Assembly (NCBI GenBank): GCA_001780035.1
Contig: MFEY01000008.1
Coordinates: forward strand, 7,358-43,341
Direction of reading: 5' to 3'
Source of the DNA: Candidatus Doudnabacteria bacterium RIFCSPHIGHO2_12_FULL_48_16
GTDB lineage: Bacteria > Patescibacteriota > Doudnabacteria > UBA920 > O2-02-FULL-48-8
Length of the DNA stretch: 35,984 nucleotides
Positions 7,274-13,943 of the stretch are shown here, in pieces. Position numbers and translations under genes: made by a program. Under the pieces are notes generated by a model. The model did no database searches and was not told the origin of the DNA. It saw only the letters and a list, made by a program, of their open reading frames with translations. The first letter of the stretch is position 1; the number at the start of each line of letters is the position of its first letter.

Positions 7274-8300
7274 CGTAATTATCCTGCCGTTTCGCAAAAC
7301 TGAAATCATCAAACCCGTGTTTGATGCGATTTTGGCGCAGACGCATAAAGATTTGGAAGTGATTGCCGTAATCAACGACCCGGCGGATGGATCGAAGGAA
7401 GTTATCCAGAAAAATCACCCCCAGGTTAAAATTATCGAGCCGGGCTGGAATTCCTGGTTCGCGGCGGGGAATAATCTCGGTATCAAAGCGTCCAGCGGCG
7501 AATTTATCCAACTGGTCAACGACGACTTGATTTTGGAGCCGACTTACATTGAAGAAGCGCTTAAGGCTTTTGCTGATCCCAAGGTTGCGGCCGCCACCGG
7601 CAAGATTTTGCGCTATGATTTTAGAAATAACAGAAAAACCAAGATTATCGACACGGTGGGAGTCAGTATGTCCAAATCCGGCCGGGCCCGGGACATTGGC
7701 CAAAATCAAGAAGATAAGGGTCAATTCGACTACGCACTACAAACTACACACTACAACCAAGTTTTTGGCGTCTCGGGTGCGGGGCCGATGTATCGACGGA
7801 GCGCTTTGGAGCGGGTAAAGTATTGTTATTCTGTCTTTGCGAGCGAAGCGAAGCAATCTCAGATTAAGATTGCCGCGTCGCCTTCGGCTCCTTGCAATGA
7901 CAGATGCGAATTCTTTGATGAGAGCTTTTTCGCTTATTGGGAAGATGTGGATCTTTCCTGGCGGTTCAATAATGCCGGGTATAAAAATGTTTATGTGCCG
8001 GCGGCCGTGGCCTATCATGGCCGCACTGCGGGGCAAGCCGCGGGCGGTTACCTGCATTTATTGAAATTTATCAAGCATCACAGTAAATTATCGAGCCAGG
8101 TTAAAAGGCTAAATTACAAAAATCATATCTTGATGTATGTTAAAAACACCAAATATATTCATCCGCTGTTCATCCTGCGCGAATTGGCCATGCTGGCATA
8201 CGTTCTGGTTTTCGAGACCTCGACTTTGAAAGTGGTTCCCGAATTATTCCGCCAAATCCCTCAAATTTTAAAGAAGCGAAAACAATGGCAATCCAATTGA
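7263..8300 (+). CDS. Glycosyltransferase family 2, carrying an in-frame palindromic insertion
   Basis: A 345-residue GT-A fold transferase. MRVSVIILPFRKTEIIKPVF opens the nucleotide-sugar domain, LVNDDLILEP (about residues 82-91) holds the DXD-type metal site, and FAYWEDVDLSWRF (about 220) is the catalytic ED-containing motif of rhamnosyltransferase-like GT2 enzymes. Between SALERVKY and EFFDESFF lies a foreign-looking stretch of about 26 residues encoded by a long palindrome (7831-7903). The paralogue at 8856 runs from SVIDRIG to LLDERFF with no such stretch. A second odd segment at 7729-7756 is four heptamers. A C-terminal amphipathic or hydrophobic region (about 300-325) may touch the membrane. 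It overlaps genes on both sides, as expected in a tight operon. Confidence 0.88.
   Translation: MRVSVIILPFRKTEIIKPVFDAILAQTHKDLEVIAVINDPADGSKEVIQKNHPQVKIIEPGWNSWFAAGNNLGIKASSGEFIQLVNDDLILEPTYIEEALKAFADPKVAAATGKILRYDFRNNRKTKIIDTVGVSMSKSGRARDIGQNQEDKGQFDYALQTTHYNQVFGVSGAGPMYRRSALERVKYCYSVFASEAKQSQIKIAASPSAPCNDRCEFFDESFFAYWEDVDLSWRFNNAGYKNVYVPAAVAYHGRTAGQAAGGYLHLLKFIKHHSKLSSQVKRLNYKNHILMYVKNTKYIHPLFILRELAMLAYVLVFETSTLKVVPELFRQIPQILKKRKQWQSN
7729..7756 (+). repeat. Four tandem heptamers in a GT2 gene
   Basis: ACTACGC, ACTACAA, ACTACAC, ACTACAA: 28 bases read as part of FDYALQTTHYNQ. Same period and length as the tract at 32959. Confidence 0.7.
7831..7903 (+). repeat. Palindromic element inserted in frame in the GT2 gene
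   Basis: Outer arms CTGTC (7831) and GACAG (7899), then GCGAGCGAAGCGAAGCAATCT facing AGATTGCCGCGTCGCC and GGCTCCTTGCAA. It is read through as SVFASEAKQSQIKIAASPSA plus a short tail. The pattern matches a known class of bacterial palindromic elements that enter coding genes in frame, like Rickettsia palindromic elements. Confidence 0.75.
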
Positions 8301-8854
8301 CTTATTTCGTCCACGGCACGACGACGGACAATGAAAATAATATTTCCACGGGCTGGAATCAGGGAGAATTGTCGGAGTTGGGAATCCGACAATCAAAGGA
8401 GCTACGCAATCAAACTCAGGGCCAGAATTTTGACGTCGTGTTTTGTTCTGACCTTGAGCGAGCGATGATTACCGCCCAACTGGCGTTTGCGGGCCGCGCG
8501 CCGATCATCCCCGACGTCCGGCTCCGGGAATGCAACTATGGCGAGCTTAACGGCGGTGATTCCAAAGTCGTGGAGCCATTGCAGGAAGATGTCCGTTATA
8601 AATTTCCGTCAGGCGAAAGCTATGAAGATGTTAAAGCGCGGATTAATGAATTTTTAAAGTTCCTTCGGAAAAACTACGATGGCCAATCCGTCGCCATAGT
8701 TTCGCACAAGGCACCGCAGATTGCTTTGGATGTATTATTAAAAAATATGACTTGGGAACAGGCCCTGGCTTCTGATTGGAGAAAAACCAAATCTCCGCCT
8801 TCGTCAAAACTTCGGCGGACAGGCTGGCAGCCGGGATGGAAATACGTATTTTAA
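8285..8854 (+). CDS. Histidine phosphatase superfamily protein (phosphoglycerate mutase-like)
   Basis: A 189-residue member of the branch that uses a phosphohistidine intermediate. The N-terminal motif is FVHGTTTDN (about residues 8-16) in place of the canonical RHGxT: the catalytic histidine is kept but the phosphate-binding arginine is valine. CSDLERAMITAQ (about 57-68) gives the second conserved arginine, REC (about 80) the glutamate region, and VSHKAPQ (about 139) the second histidine. Near the C-terminus, 8794-8824 encodes about 11 extra residues (SPPSSKLRRTG) made by a palindromic repeat. It overlaps the GT2 upstream by 16 bases and is 1 base from the next GT2, so it belongs to the glycan operon. 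Possible substrates are sugar phosphates; this is not determinable here. Confidence 0.82.
   Translation: MAIQLTYFVHGTTTDNENNISTGWNQGELSELGIRQSKELRNQTQGQNFDVVFCSDLERAMITAQLAFAGRAPIIPDVRLRECNYGELNGGDSKVVEPLQEDVRYKFPSGESYEDVKARINEFLKFLRKNYDGQSVAIVSHKAPQIALDVLLKNMTWEQALASDWRKTKSPPSSKLRRTGWQPGWKYVF
8794..8824 (+). repeat. Palindromic repeat inside the histidine phosphatase gene
   Basis: TCCGCC (8794-8799) and GGCGGA (8814-8819) enclose a short loop, followed by CAGGC. It adds about 11 codons in frame between a conserved-looking body and the WQPGWKYVF tail. Confidence 0.65.
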
Positions 8855-8855
8855 T

Positions 8856-9710
8856 ATGGATTTATCAGTTATCATTTTAACCTACAACGCCAAGGACTTG
8901 TTGCGGCAGTGCCTGCAATCCGTTTTTGCTTCAGCGACCGGCTTTGAATTTGAAGTCCTGGTCCCGGACAATGGCTCAACTGACGGGGCGATTGAAATGG
9001 TGAAAGCCGAATTCCCACGGGCGAAATTGATTGAAAACGGCCGTAACTTGGGTTTTGCCAAGGGTAATAACGTCGCGATTAAACAAGCGGCTGGGCGGTA
9101 TGTGTTGTTGCTTAATCCCGACACAACGGTGCGGCTTGAGACTTTGGATTTATCCATCAAATATATGGACGCGCATTCGGATGTCGGCATCATGGGCGGC
9201 AAGGTCATCTTGCCCAACGGGCAATTGCACGAAGCCTGCAGGCGCCGGTTTCCCAATCCGGCCAATGCTTTTTTGCGCCTCTTCGGGTTCCGCAAATTTT
9301 CCAATTACAATTACCGCAACGTCCCGGTCAATCAGGAGATGGAGGTTGATTCCGTCGTCGGCGCCTACTTGCTGATCCGCAAATCCGTTATCGATCGGAT
9401 CGGACTCCTCGACGAGCGGTTTTTCATGTATGGCGAAGATTTGGATTGGTGCTGGCGGGCCAAGGCGGCGGGATTCAAGGTCATGTATTACCCGAAAGCC
9501 GAATTGACGCATTATTTGTATGGCTCGGCCAGGTTCGTAAAATTCCGATCGGTGGCCTGGGCGCATGAAGCGATGAAAATTTTTTACCGGAAACACTACG
9601 CCAATCAGCACAACCCGTTATTCAATGCCTTGGTCTACCTAGGGATAGGTATCCGCATGTATCTGGTGCTAATCATCAATATTTTTAGACACAAAAAAAC
9701 AGTCCATTAG
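8856..9710 (+). CDS. Glycosyltransferase family 2 (rhamnosyltransferase-like)
   Basis: A 284-residue GT-A enzyme. MDLSVIILTYNAKDLLRQCL begins the donor domain, PDNGSTDGAIEMV (about residues 36-48) and LLLNPDTTV (about 84-92) give the substrate and DXD metal sites, and FFMYGEDLDWCWRAK (about 188-202) is the catalytic region. The C-terminal 25 residues are hydrophobic (LGIGIRMYLVLIINIF), so the enzyme probably sits on the inner membrane surface. It closes the first polysaccharide cluster; its TAG stop lies inside a small hairpin that leads into a terminator. WbbL-like rhamnosyl transfer is the closest guess, but the sugar is unproven. Confidence 0.9.
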   Translation: MDLSVIILTYNAKDLLRQCLQSVFASATGFEFEVLVPDNGSTDGAIEMVKAEFPRAKLIENGRNLGFAKGNNVAIKQAAGRYVLLLNPDTTVRLETLDLSIKYMDAHSDVGIMGGKVILPNGQLHEACRRRFPNPANAFLRLFGFRKFSNYNYRNVPVNQEMEVDSVVGAYLLIRKSVIDRIGLLDERFFMYGEDLDWCWRAKAAGFKVMYYPKAELTHYLYGSARFVKFRSVAWAHEAMKIFYRKHYANQHNPLFNALVYLGIGIRMYLVLIINIFRHKKTVH

Positions 9711-9753
9711 ACTGTAAAAAATTGGCGCATTTCTTTTTTATGGAAATGCGCCA
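9699..9753. terminator. Terminators between the glycan cluster and the minus-strand unit
   Basis: ACAGTC-CATTA-GACTGT (9699-9715) followed by A residues ends the plus-strand cluster. TGGCGCATTTC (9723-9733) and GAAATGCGCCA (9743-9753) form an 11-bp stem; on the minus strand this stem is followed by AATTTTTT, a textbook intrinsic terminator for a transcript coming from about 10162. Confidence 0.75.
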
Positions 9754-10162
9754 TGGGATGACGGGAGCGACTGCATGGCTGCGAAGGAGAGAGCCGAAAG
9801 TTCGTTGCTGGTAGAGTTTTGACTTTTGTTTCGGGGTGCAGCGTGGATTGCAGCGCATCGAAGTGATCACGTGCCCGTAGGATTCAGCCAGTCACTTGGA
9901 CCGTACAGTTTCATGCGAATTGGTTGCTTCGCCGTTGTGGTCCGTTGTTTTAGCCGATTTCCCCGCGCTGTGGCTTACGAAGTAAGGCGCTTGTGCGTAG
10001 TGCGGTGTAGGATTCGGTCGATCATCCTCATCCGTGTCCTCCTAGTTGGATTTGCGGTGCGACCAGGGATGCGGGCGTTTCCGCGTCGACTTTTTGAACC
10101 GACTTCTGGTGATAGTTTCCTCCTGTCGCCTAGCGCCTTGAACATCTTTACCGACGCTGGAT
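9716..10162 (-). ncRNA. Candidate minus-strand transcript of about 447 nt, ncRNA or tiny-peptide mRNA
   Basis: There is no convincing protein gene in 9711-10255, but the minus strand carries a complete unit: promoter TTGACA-17-TATACT (10197-10169), expected start about 10162, and an intrinsic terminator at 9753-9716. Two strong SD-like AGGAGG sequences lie inside. A 56-codon basic reading frame (10145-9975, starting MFKALGDRRKLSPEV, rich in R and K) spans both; an internal ATG 6 bases after the second AGGAGG would give an 18-residue peptide ending at the same stop. I recognise no tmRNA, SRP or 6S hallmark. A small basic protein, a leader-peptide RNA, a decayed small gene or a structural RNA all remain possible. 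Confidence 0.4.
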
Positions 10163-10168
10163 AGGAAA

Positions 10169-10197
10169 AGTATATTACTCAATTAAATTGCTGTCAA
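10169..10197 (-). promoter_or_regulatory. Consensus minus-strand promoter
   Basis: TTGACA at 10197-10192, a 17-bp spacer and TATACT at 10174-10169. It drives the unannotated transcript ending near 9716 and is divergent from the S41 peptidase promoter. Confidence 0.7.
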
Positions 10198-10220
10198 AGA
10201 TTATCAATGCCTATTAAATG

Positions 10221-10248
10221 TTTACTTATTTTTTGAATTTGCTATAGT
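10221..10248 (+). promoter_or_regulatory. Promoter of the S41 peptidase gene, probably leaderless
   Basis: TTTACT (10221-10226), a 16-bp spacer and TATAGT (10243-10248). Only 7 bases separate the -10 box from the ATG at 10256, so transcription should start at or next to the start codon. Confidence 0.55.
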
Positions 10249-10255
10249 TAAGCCT

Positions 10256-11506
10256 ATGGAATTACATCCCGAAACAAACACCAGCTCCAGGCAAATGCGT
10301 TTTTATGCTATTATTATGGTTTTATTCGTGGCGGTTTTCGGCTTGGGATATGGCGTCGGCGAAGGCCGAGTCAAACTTGAATCAGGCAAATTAAACATAT
10401 CCAAAGGCAGCGTGGCCACTTCGGCCGACTACTCACTGTTATGGGAAGCTTTGGATGCGGTCAACGGTAAATATGTCGACCGGCCGCTGGATCAGCAAAA
10501 ATTGCTCTATGGCGCCGTGGATGGGATGGTTGCCGCCACCGGGGATCCATACACCACTTTTTTTGATCCGGAGGAGGCCAAGCAGTTTACGGAAGATCTC
10601 CGCGGATTTTTCAGCGGCATCGGCGCCCAGATCGGCATGAAGGACAAGCAAATTGTGGTCATCGCACCGCTGGACGGCACGCCAGCTCAGAAAGCGGGGA
10701 TTGCGCCCGGCGATGCGATTTTGGCGATCAACGGCGAGACGACCGAGGGCATGGCAGTGGATGTGGCGGTAACCAAAATCCGTGGCCCGATCGGCACAAA
10801 AGTCACGCTCAAAATTTTACCCAAGGATCAGAACGAGGCCAAGGATGTCACTATCACTCGGGCCAAAATTGAAATTAAGAGCGTGAAGCTCGAAACCAAG
10901 GAAGTGAACGGCCCCGCCGCTGCGGGCGGGACAAGTAAAAAGATCGCGGTCATCAAGCTGTCGGAATTTGGCGAGGATACCAAGGGCCTGCTGGATCAAG
11001 CTGTCGGCACAATAACTACGGGCAATTACAGCGGAGTGATCCTCGATCTGCGCAACAATCCCGGCGGATACCTGGATACGGCTGTGACCACTATTTCGAA
11101 TTGGATCGATGCGGACAAGGTCGCGGTCAAGGAAATCGGCTACAATAAAAAAGAAAATGACTACAAAACCGCAGGTCTGCCGCGGCTCAAGGGCATGAAG
11201 ACGGTTGTTCTGGTCAATGGCGGTTCGGCTTCGGCTTCGGAAATTGTTTCCGGCGCGCTTCAGGATTACAAGGTCGCGACGCTGGTCGGGGAGAAAACCT
11301 TTGGCAAGGGATCAGTTCAGGAATTGCAGGATTTGAAGGGCAACACCGAAATTAAGATTACCGTGGCGAAATGGTTTACACCCAAAGGGCGGGGGATTGA
11401 TAAGACCGGCCTGGAGCCGGATATTAATGTCGAGCTGACAGCGGATGATATAAAAAACGAGAAGGATCCGCAGATGGATAAAGCGATGGAGTTGCTCGGT
11501 AAATAG
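10256..11506 (+). CDS. S41 family C-terminal processing peptidase (CtpA-like)
   Basis: A 416-residue membrane-anchored serine peptidase. One N-terminal helix (about residues 16-36, AIIMVLFVAVFGLGYGVG) anchors it, then a helical region, then a PDZ domain (about 110-190, including GIGAQIG and AGIAPGDAILAINGE) that binds C-termini of substrates. The S41 core follows: DLRNNPGGYLD (about 264-274), the catalytic serine in GSASASEIVSG (about 323-333) and the catalytic lysine in GEKTFGKGS (about 346-354). Such enzymes trim or degrade envelope proteins. A GC-rich palindrome (10912-10930) encodes a GPAAAGGTSK linker between the PDZ and protease parts, possibly an inserted repeat. No SD is visible, in keeping with a leaderless mRNA. 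Confidence 0.92.
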   Translation: MELHPETNTSSRQMRFYAIIMVLFVAVFGLGYGVGEGRVKLESGKLNISKGSVATSADYSLLWEALDAVNGKYVDRPLDQQKLLYGAVDGMVAATGDPYTTFFDPEEAKQFTEDLRGFFSGIGAQIGMKDKQIVVIAPLDGTPAQKAGIAPGDAILAINGETTEGMAVDVAVTKIRGPIGTKVTLKILPKDQNEAKDVTITRAKIEIKSVKLETKEVNGPAAAGGTSKKIAVIKLSEFGEDTKGLLDQAVGTITTGNYSGVILDLRNNPGGYLDTAVTTISNWIDADKVAVKEIGYNKKENDYKTAGLPRLKGMKTVVLVNGGSASASEIVSGALQDYKVATLVGEKTFGKGSVQELQDLKGNTEIKITVAKWFTPKGRGIDKTGLEPDINVELTADDIKNEKDPQMDKAMELLGK

Positions 11507-11608
11507 CGCTCGGATGTCGCCCGAAAAAAGACGTCCCGCTGAGGCGGCACTAAGTGCTCACCCCATTGGAAAGGGGTTCGCAATTCTTTTTTCGGCAACA
11601 TCCTCGCT
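11507..11608 (+). other. Structured intergenic element between the S41 peptidase gene and alaS
   Basis: GGATGTCGCCCGAAAAAAG (11512-11530) can pair with CTTTTTTCGGCAACATCC (11586-11603), with one bulge and one wobble. This encloses smaller hairpins, for example ACCCC/GGGGT (about 11561-11578). It starts directly after the stop codon. The flanking octamers CGCTCGGA and TCCTCGCT recur at 22068-22094. Confidence 0.45.
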
Positions 11609-11646
11609 TTTTACCTCGCAAGAGGAAGAAGAAAAAGAAATTGAGG

Positions 11647-11670
11647 CCCAGGCGAAAGCTTGGGTTTTGT
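11647..11670 (+). terminator. Intrinsic terminator before alaS
   Basis: CCCAGGC-GAAA-GCTTGGG followed by TTTTGTGTT: a 7-bp stem with one G-T pair, a GNRA-type tetraloop and a T-rich tail, directly before the alaS -10 box. Confidence 0.65.
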
Positions 11671-11678
11671 GTTATAAT
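11670..11678 (+). promoter_or_regulatory. Extended -10 promoter of alaS
   Basis: TGTTATAAT is a perfect extended -10 (TGnTATAAT) with no good -35. Eight bases separate it from the ATG at 11687, so the mRNA is probably leaderless, in keeping with the absence of an SD. Confidence 0.6.
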
Positions 11679-11686
11679 AAATTGCC

Positions 11687-13552
11687 ATGACATCACAAGA
11701 AATACGCGAAAAGTTTCTTAAATTTTACGAATCGAAAGGCCATGATCATAAGAGGATTCCTTCGGCCTCTTTGGTGCCGGAAGGCGATTCAACTACGCTT
11801 TTTACCGGTTCGGGCATGCAGCCCATGATGCCATATCTTTTGGGAGCGAAACATCCACTCGGCAATAGGATTGTGGATTCTCAAAAAAGTTTCCGGGCCG
11901 AGGATATTGAAGAAGTTGGTGATAATCGCCACACAACTTTTTTTGAAATGCTTGGGAACTGGTCATTTGGTGATTACTGGAAAGAAGAACAATTGAGTTG
12001 GCTTTTTGAATTTTTAACGAAAGAAGTCGGACTCCCGCCCGAACGTCTTTATGTATCTGTATTTGCTGGTGATCGGGAGAATAATATACCGCGGGATGAA
12101 GAAAGTCCGGCAATATGGCAAAAGCTTTTTGGGAATGCCAAAGTAGTAGAACTTATTACGGAAGAACAAGCCAGCAATCTTGGCATGCAAGATGGTAAAA
12201 TCTTTTATTATGGTTCCAAGAAAAATTGGTGGAGTCGGGCGGGGATACCATCAGATATGCCAGTAGGCGAACCGGGCGGTCCAGATTCAGAGGTATTTTA
12301 CCGATTTGATGTTGAACACGATGAGAAATATGGAAAATATTGCCATCCAAACTGCGATTGCGGCCAGTTTATGGAAATCGGCAACTCAGTTTTTATGGAA
12401 TATGTAAAAACCGAGAGAGGTTTTGAGAAATTGAAGCAGAGAAATGTGGATTTTGGTGGTGGTTTGGAAAGAATTACCGCAGCATCAAATAATACTTCAG
12501 ATGTTTTTCATATTGATTCGCTTAAAGTAATTGTTGATAAAATTCAGACCTTAGCACAGAAACAAGATTTACACGCAGAAAGAATTATTGCTGATCATTT
12601 ACGCGCGGCTGTATTTTTGTTGGCGGACGGTGTTACCCCTTCAAACAAAGATCGCGGCTATATTCTGCGCCGGTTGATCCGCCGCTCCGTGACTTGTGGG
12701 CAAAAAATCGGAATAGAACAGGATTTCACTTCCGAGATTGTAAAAGTAGTTGTGGAGGTTTATAAACAAGTTTACTCTGAATTGAATCAAGGGAAGATTG
12801 GCGTGGAAATCAAAAAAGAAGAATTAAAATTTCGTGAAACCTTAGGGAGAGCAATGGTCAGATTTGATGAAGTGGTTGAAACGTTTATAAATGGTCAATT
12901 AACAGATAAAATATTACAACGTCATACAGTTTTCGATTTATTTCAGTCATACGGCCTTCCGTTTGAAACTATAAAAGAGCTTGCAAAAGAAAAAGGTATA
13001 GGGATAGATGAGGTTGCTTTTGAGGAAGATTTAAATAAGCATCAAGAACTCTCCCGTACACAATCCGCGGGACAGTTTAAAGGCGGACTGGCTAGTCATT
13101 CGGACAAAACTGTTCGCTTGCATACGGCCACGCATTTGATGAATGCGGCGCTGCGGAAAGTTTTGGGCGAGAATGTCTGGCAGAAGGGGAGCAACATTAC
13201 GGAAGAGCGAACTCGGTTTGATTTTACGCACGATGCGAAAATGACCGATGAGCAAAAACAGGAAGTTGAAAAACTGGTCAACGATTGGATCAGCCGGGAT
13301 TTGTCTGTGAAAAAAGAAGTCATGCCTCTGGAAGAAGCCCGCAAACTGGGCGCCATCGGGGTGTTTGGGGAAAAATACCCGGATACGGTATCCGTTTACA
13401 CGGTTTTGGATTCGAAAAACGGAGAAGTGGTTTCCCGCGAGTTTTGCGGCGGCCCCCACGTGGAGCATACGGGCGTGATTGGCAAATTCAAAATCCAAAA
13501 AGAAGAGGCTGTCGCCGCCGGCGTGCGCCGAATTAAAGCCGTGATTGAATAA
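11687..13552 (+). CDS. alaS: Alanyl-tRNA synthetase, short form without the C-Ala domain
   Basis: It charges tRNA-Ala with alanine. The class II catalytic core is clear: SLVPEGDSTTLFTGSGMQPM (about residues 27-46), RHTTFFEMLGNWSFGDY (motif 2, about 81-97) and DFGGGLERI (motif 3, about 259-267). The editing (SAD) domain has HTATH (about 481-485) and CGGPHVEHTG (about 586-595), which supply the zinc ligands. The protein stops right after the editing domain, at 621 residues, whereas common bacterial AlaRS is about 870 and has a C-terminal DHHA1 domain. Short forms are known in reduced genomes. Bases about 12000-13040 look richer in A and T than the rest of the gene and its neighbours. The Nudix gene follows within 2 bases. 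Confidence 0.95.
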   Translation: MTSQEIREKFLKFYESKGHDHKRIPSASLVPEGDSTTLFTGSGMQPMMPYLLGAKHPLGNRIVDSQKSFRAEDIEEVGDNRHTTFFEMLGNWSFGDYWKEEQLSWLFEFLTKEVGLPPERLYVSVFAGDRENNIPRDEESPAIWQKLFGNAKVVELITEEQASNLGMQDGKIFYYGSKKNWWSRAGIPSDMPVGEPGGPDSEVFYRFDVEHDEKYGKYCHPNCDCGQFMEIGNSVFMEYVKTERGFEKLKQRNVDFGGGLERITAASNNTSDVFHIDSLKVIVDKIQTLAQKQDLHAERIIADHLRAAVFLLADGVTPSNKDRGYILRRLIRRSVTCGQKIGIEQDFTSEIVKVVVEVYKQVYSELNQGKIGVEIKKEELKFRETLGRAMVRFDEVVETFINGQLTDKILQRHTVFDLFQSYGLPFETIKELAKEKGIGIDEVAFEEDLNKHQELSRTQSAGQFKGGLASHSDKTVRLHTATHLMNAALRKVLGENVWQKGSNITEERTRFDFTHDAKMTDEQKQEVEKLVNDWISRDLSVKKEVMPLEEARKLGAIGVFGEKYPDTVSVYTVLDSKNGEVVSREFCGGPHVEHTGVIGKFKIQKEEAVAAGVRRIKAVIE

Positions 13553-13553
13553 A

Positions 13554-13943
13554 ATGCCCGAACAAGATACATTTCAAGTGGCGGTTAAGGGTTTGAATTT
13601 TAATTTGGACGGGAAGGTTTTAATGATCAAGGACGATCAAGGTGAGTGGGACTTGCCCGGCGGTCGGATTAACCACGGAGAAAATTTACCGCAAGCCCTA
13701 GAACGAGAGTGCGATGAAGAACTGGGAGTAAAACCGAGGATTATCGATAGCAAAATTATTGTTTGGTCCGGGCAAAATACTGACGGAGCCTGGCGTGTCG
13801 ATATTTGTTATCAGATTGAATTCGCTGATACCAATTTTAAACTCAGCTCAGAAAATGTCGAACACGGATATTTCAATGGTGAAGAAGCGAGGAAATTGAA
13901 AATATCCAGTCACTTAAACGGATTAAAAGAAATTTTCCCATGA
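13554..13943 (+). CDS. Nudix hydrolase
   Basis: A protein of about 129 residues that hydrolyses a nucleoside diphosphate linked to another moiety. The full Nudix box GX5EX7REUXEEXGU is present: GRINHGE, then NLPQALE, then RECDEELGV (about residues 40-62). I choose the ATG at 13554, 1 base after the alaS stop; a TTG at 13545 would overlap alaS. The end overlaps the PGI gene by 4 bases (ATGA). Its place between alaS and PGI gives no clue to the substrate. Confidence 0.88.
   Translation: MPEQDTFQVAVKGLNFNLDGKVLMIKDDQGEWDLPGGRINHGENLPQALERECDEELGVKPRIIDSKIIVWSGQNTDGAWRVDICYQIEFADTNFKLSSENVEHGYFNGEEARKLKISSHLNGLKEIFP

Noticed and set aside
9685-9870. 61-codon minus-strand frame at the end of the unannotated transcript
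   Set aside because: It reads through the intrinsic terminator at 9753-9716 and into the GT2 gene, so it is unlikely to be translated.
9826-10164. 112-codon plus-strand reading frame in the gap after the GT2
   Set aside because: The product has no recognisable domain or membrane pattern, there is no SD, and it lies antisense to a unit with a clear promoter and terminator.
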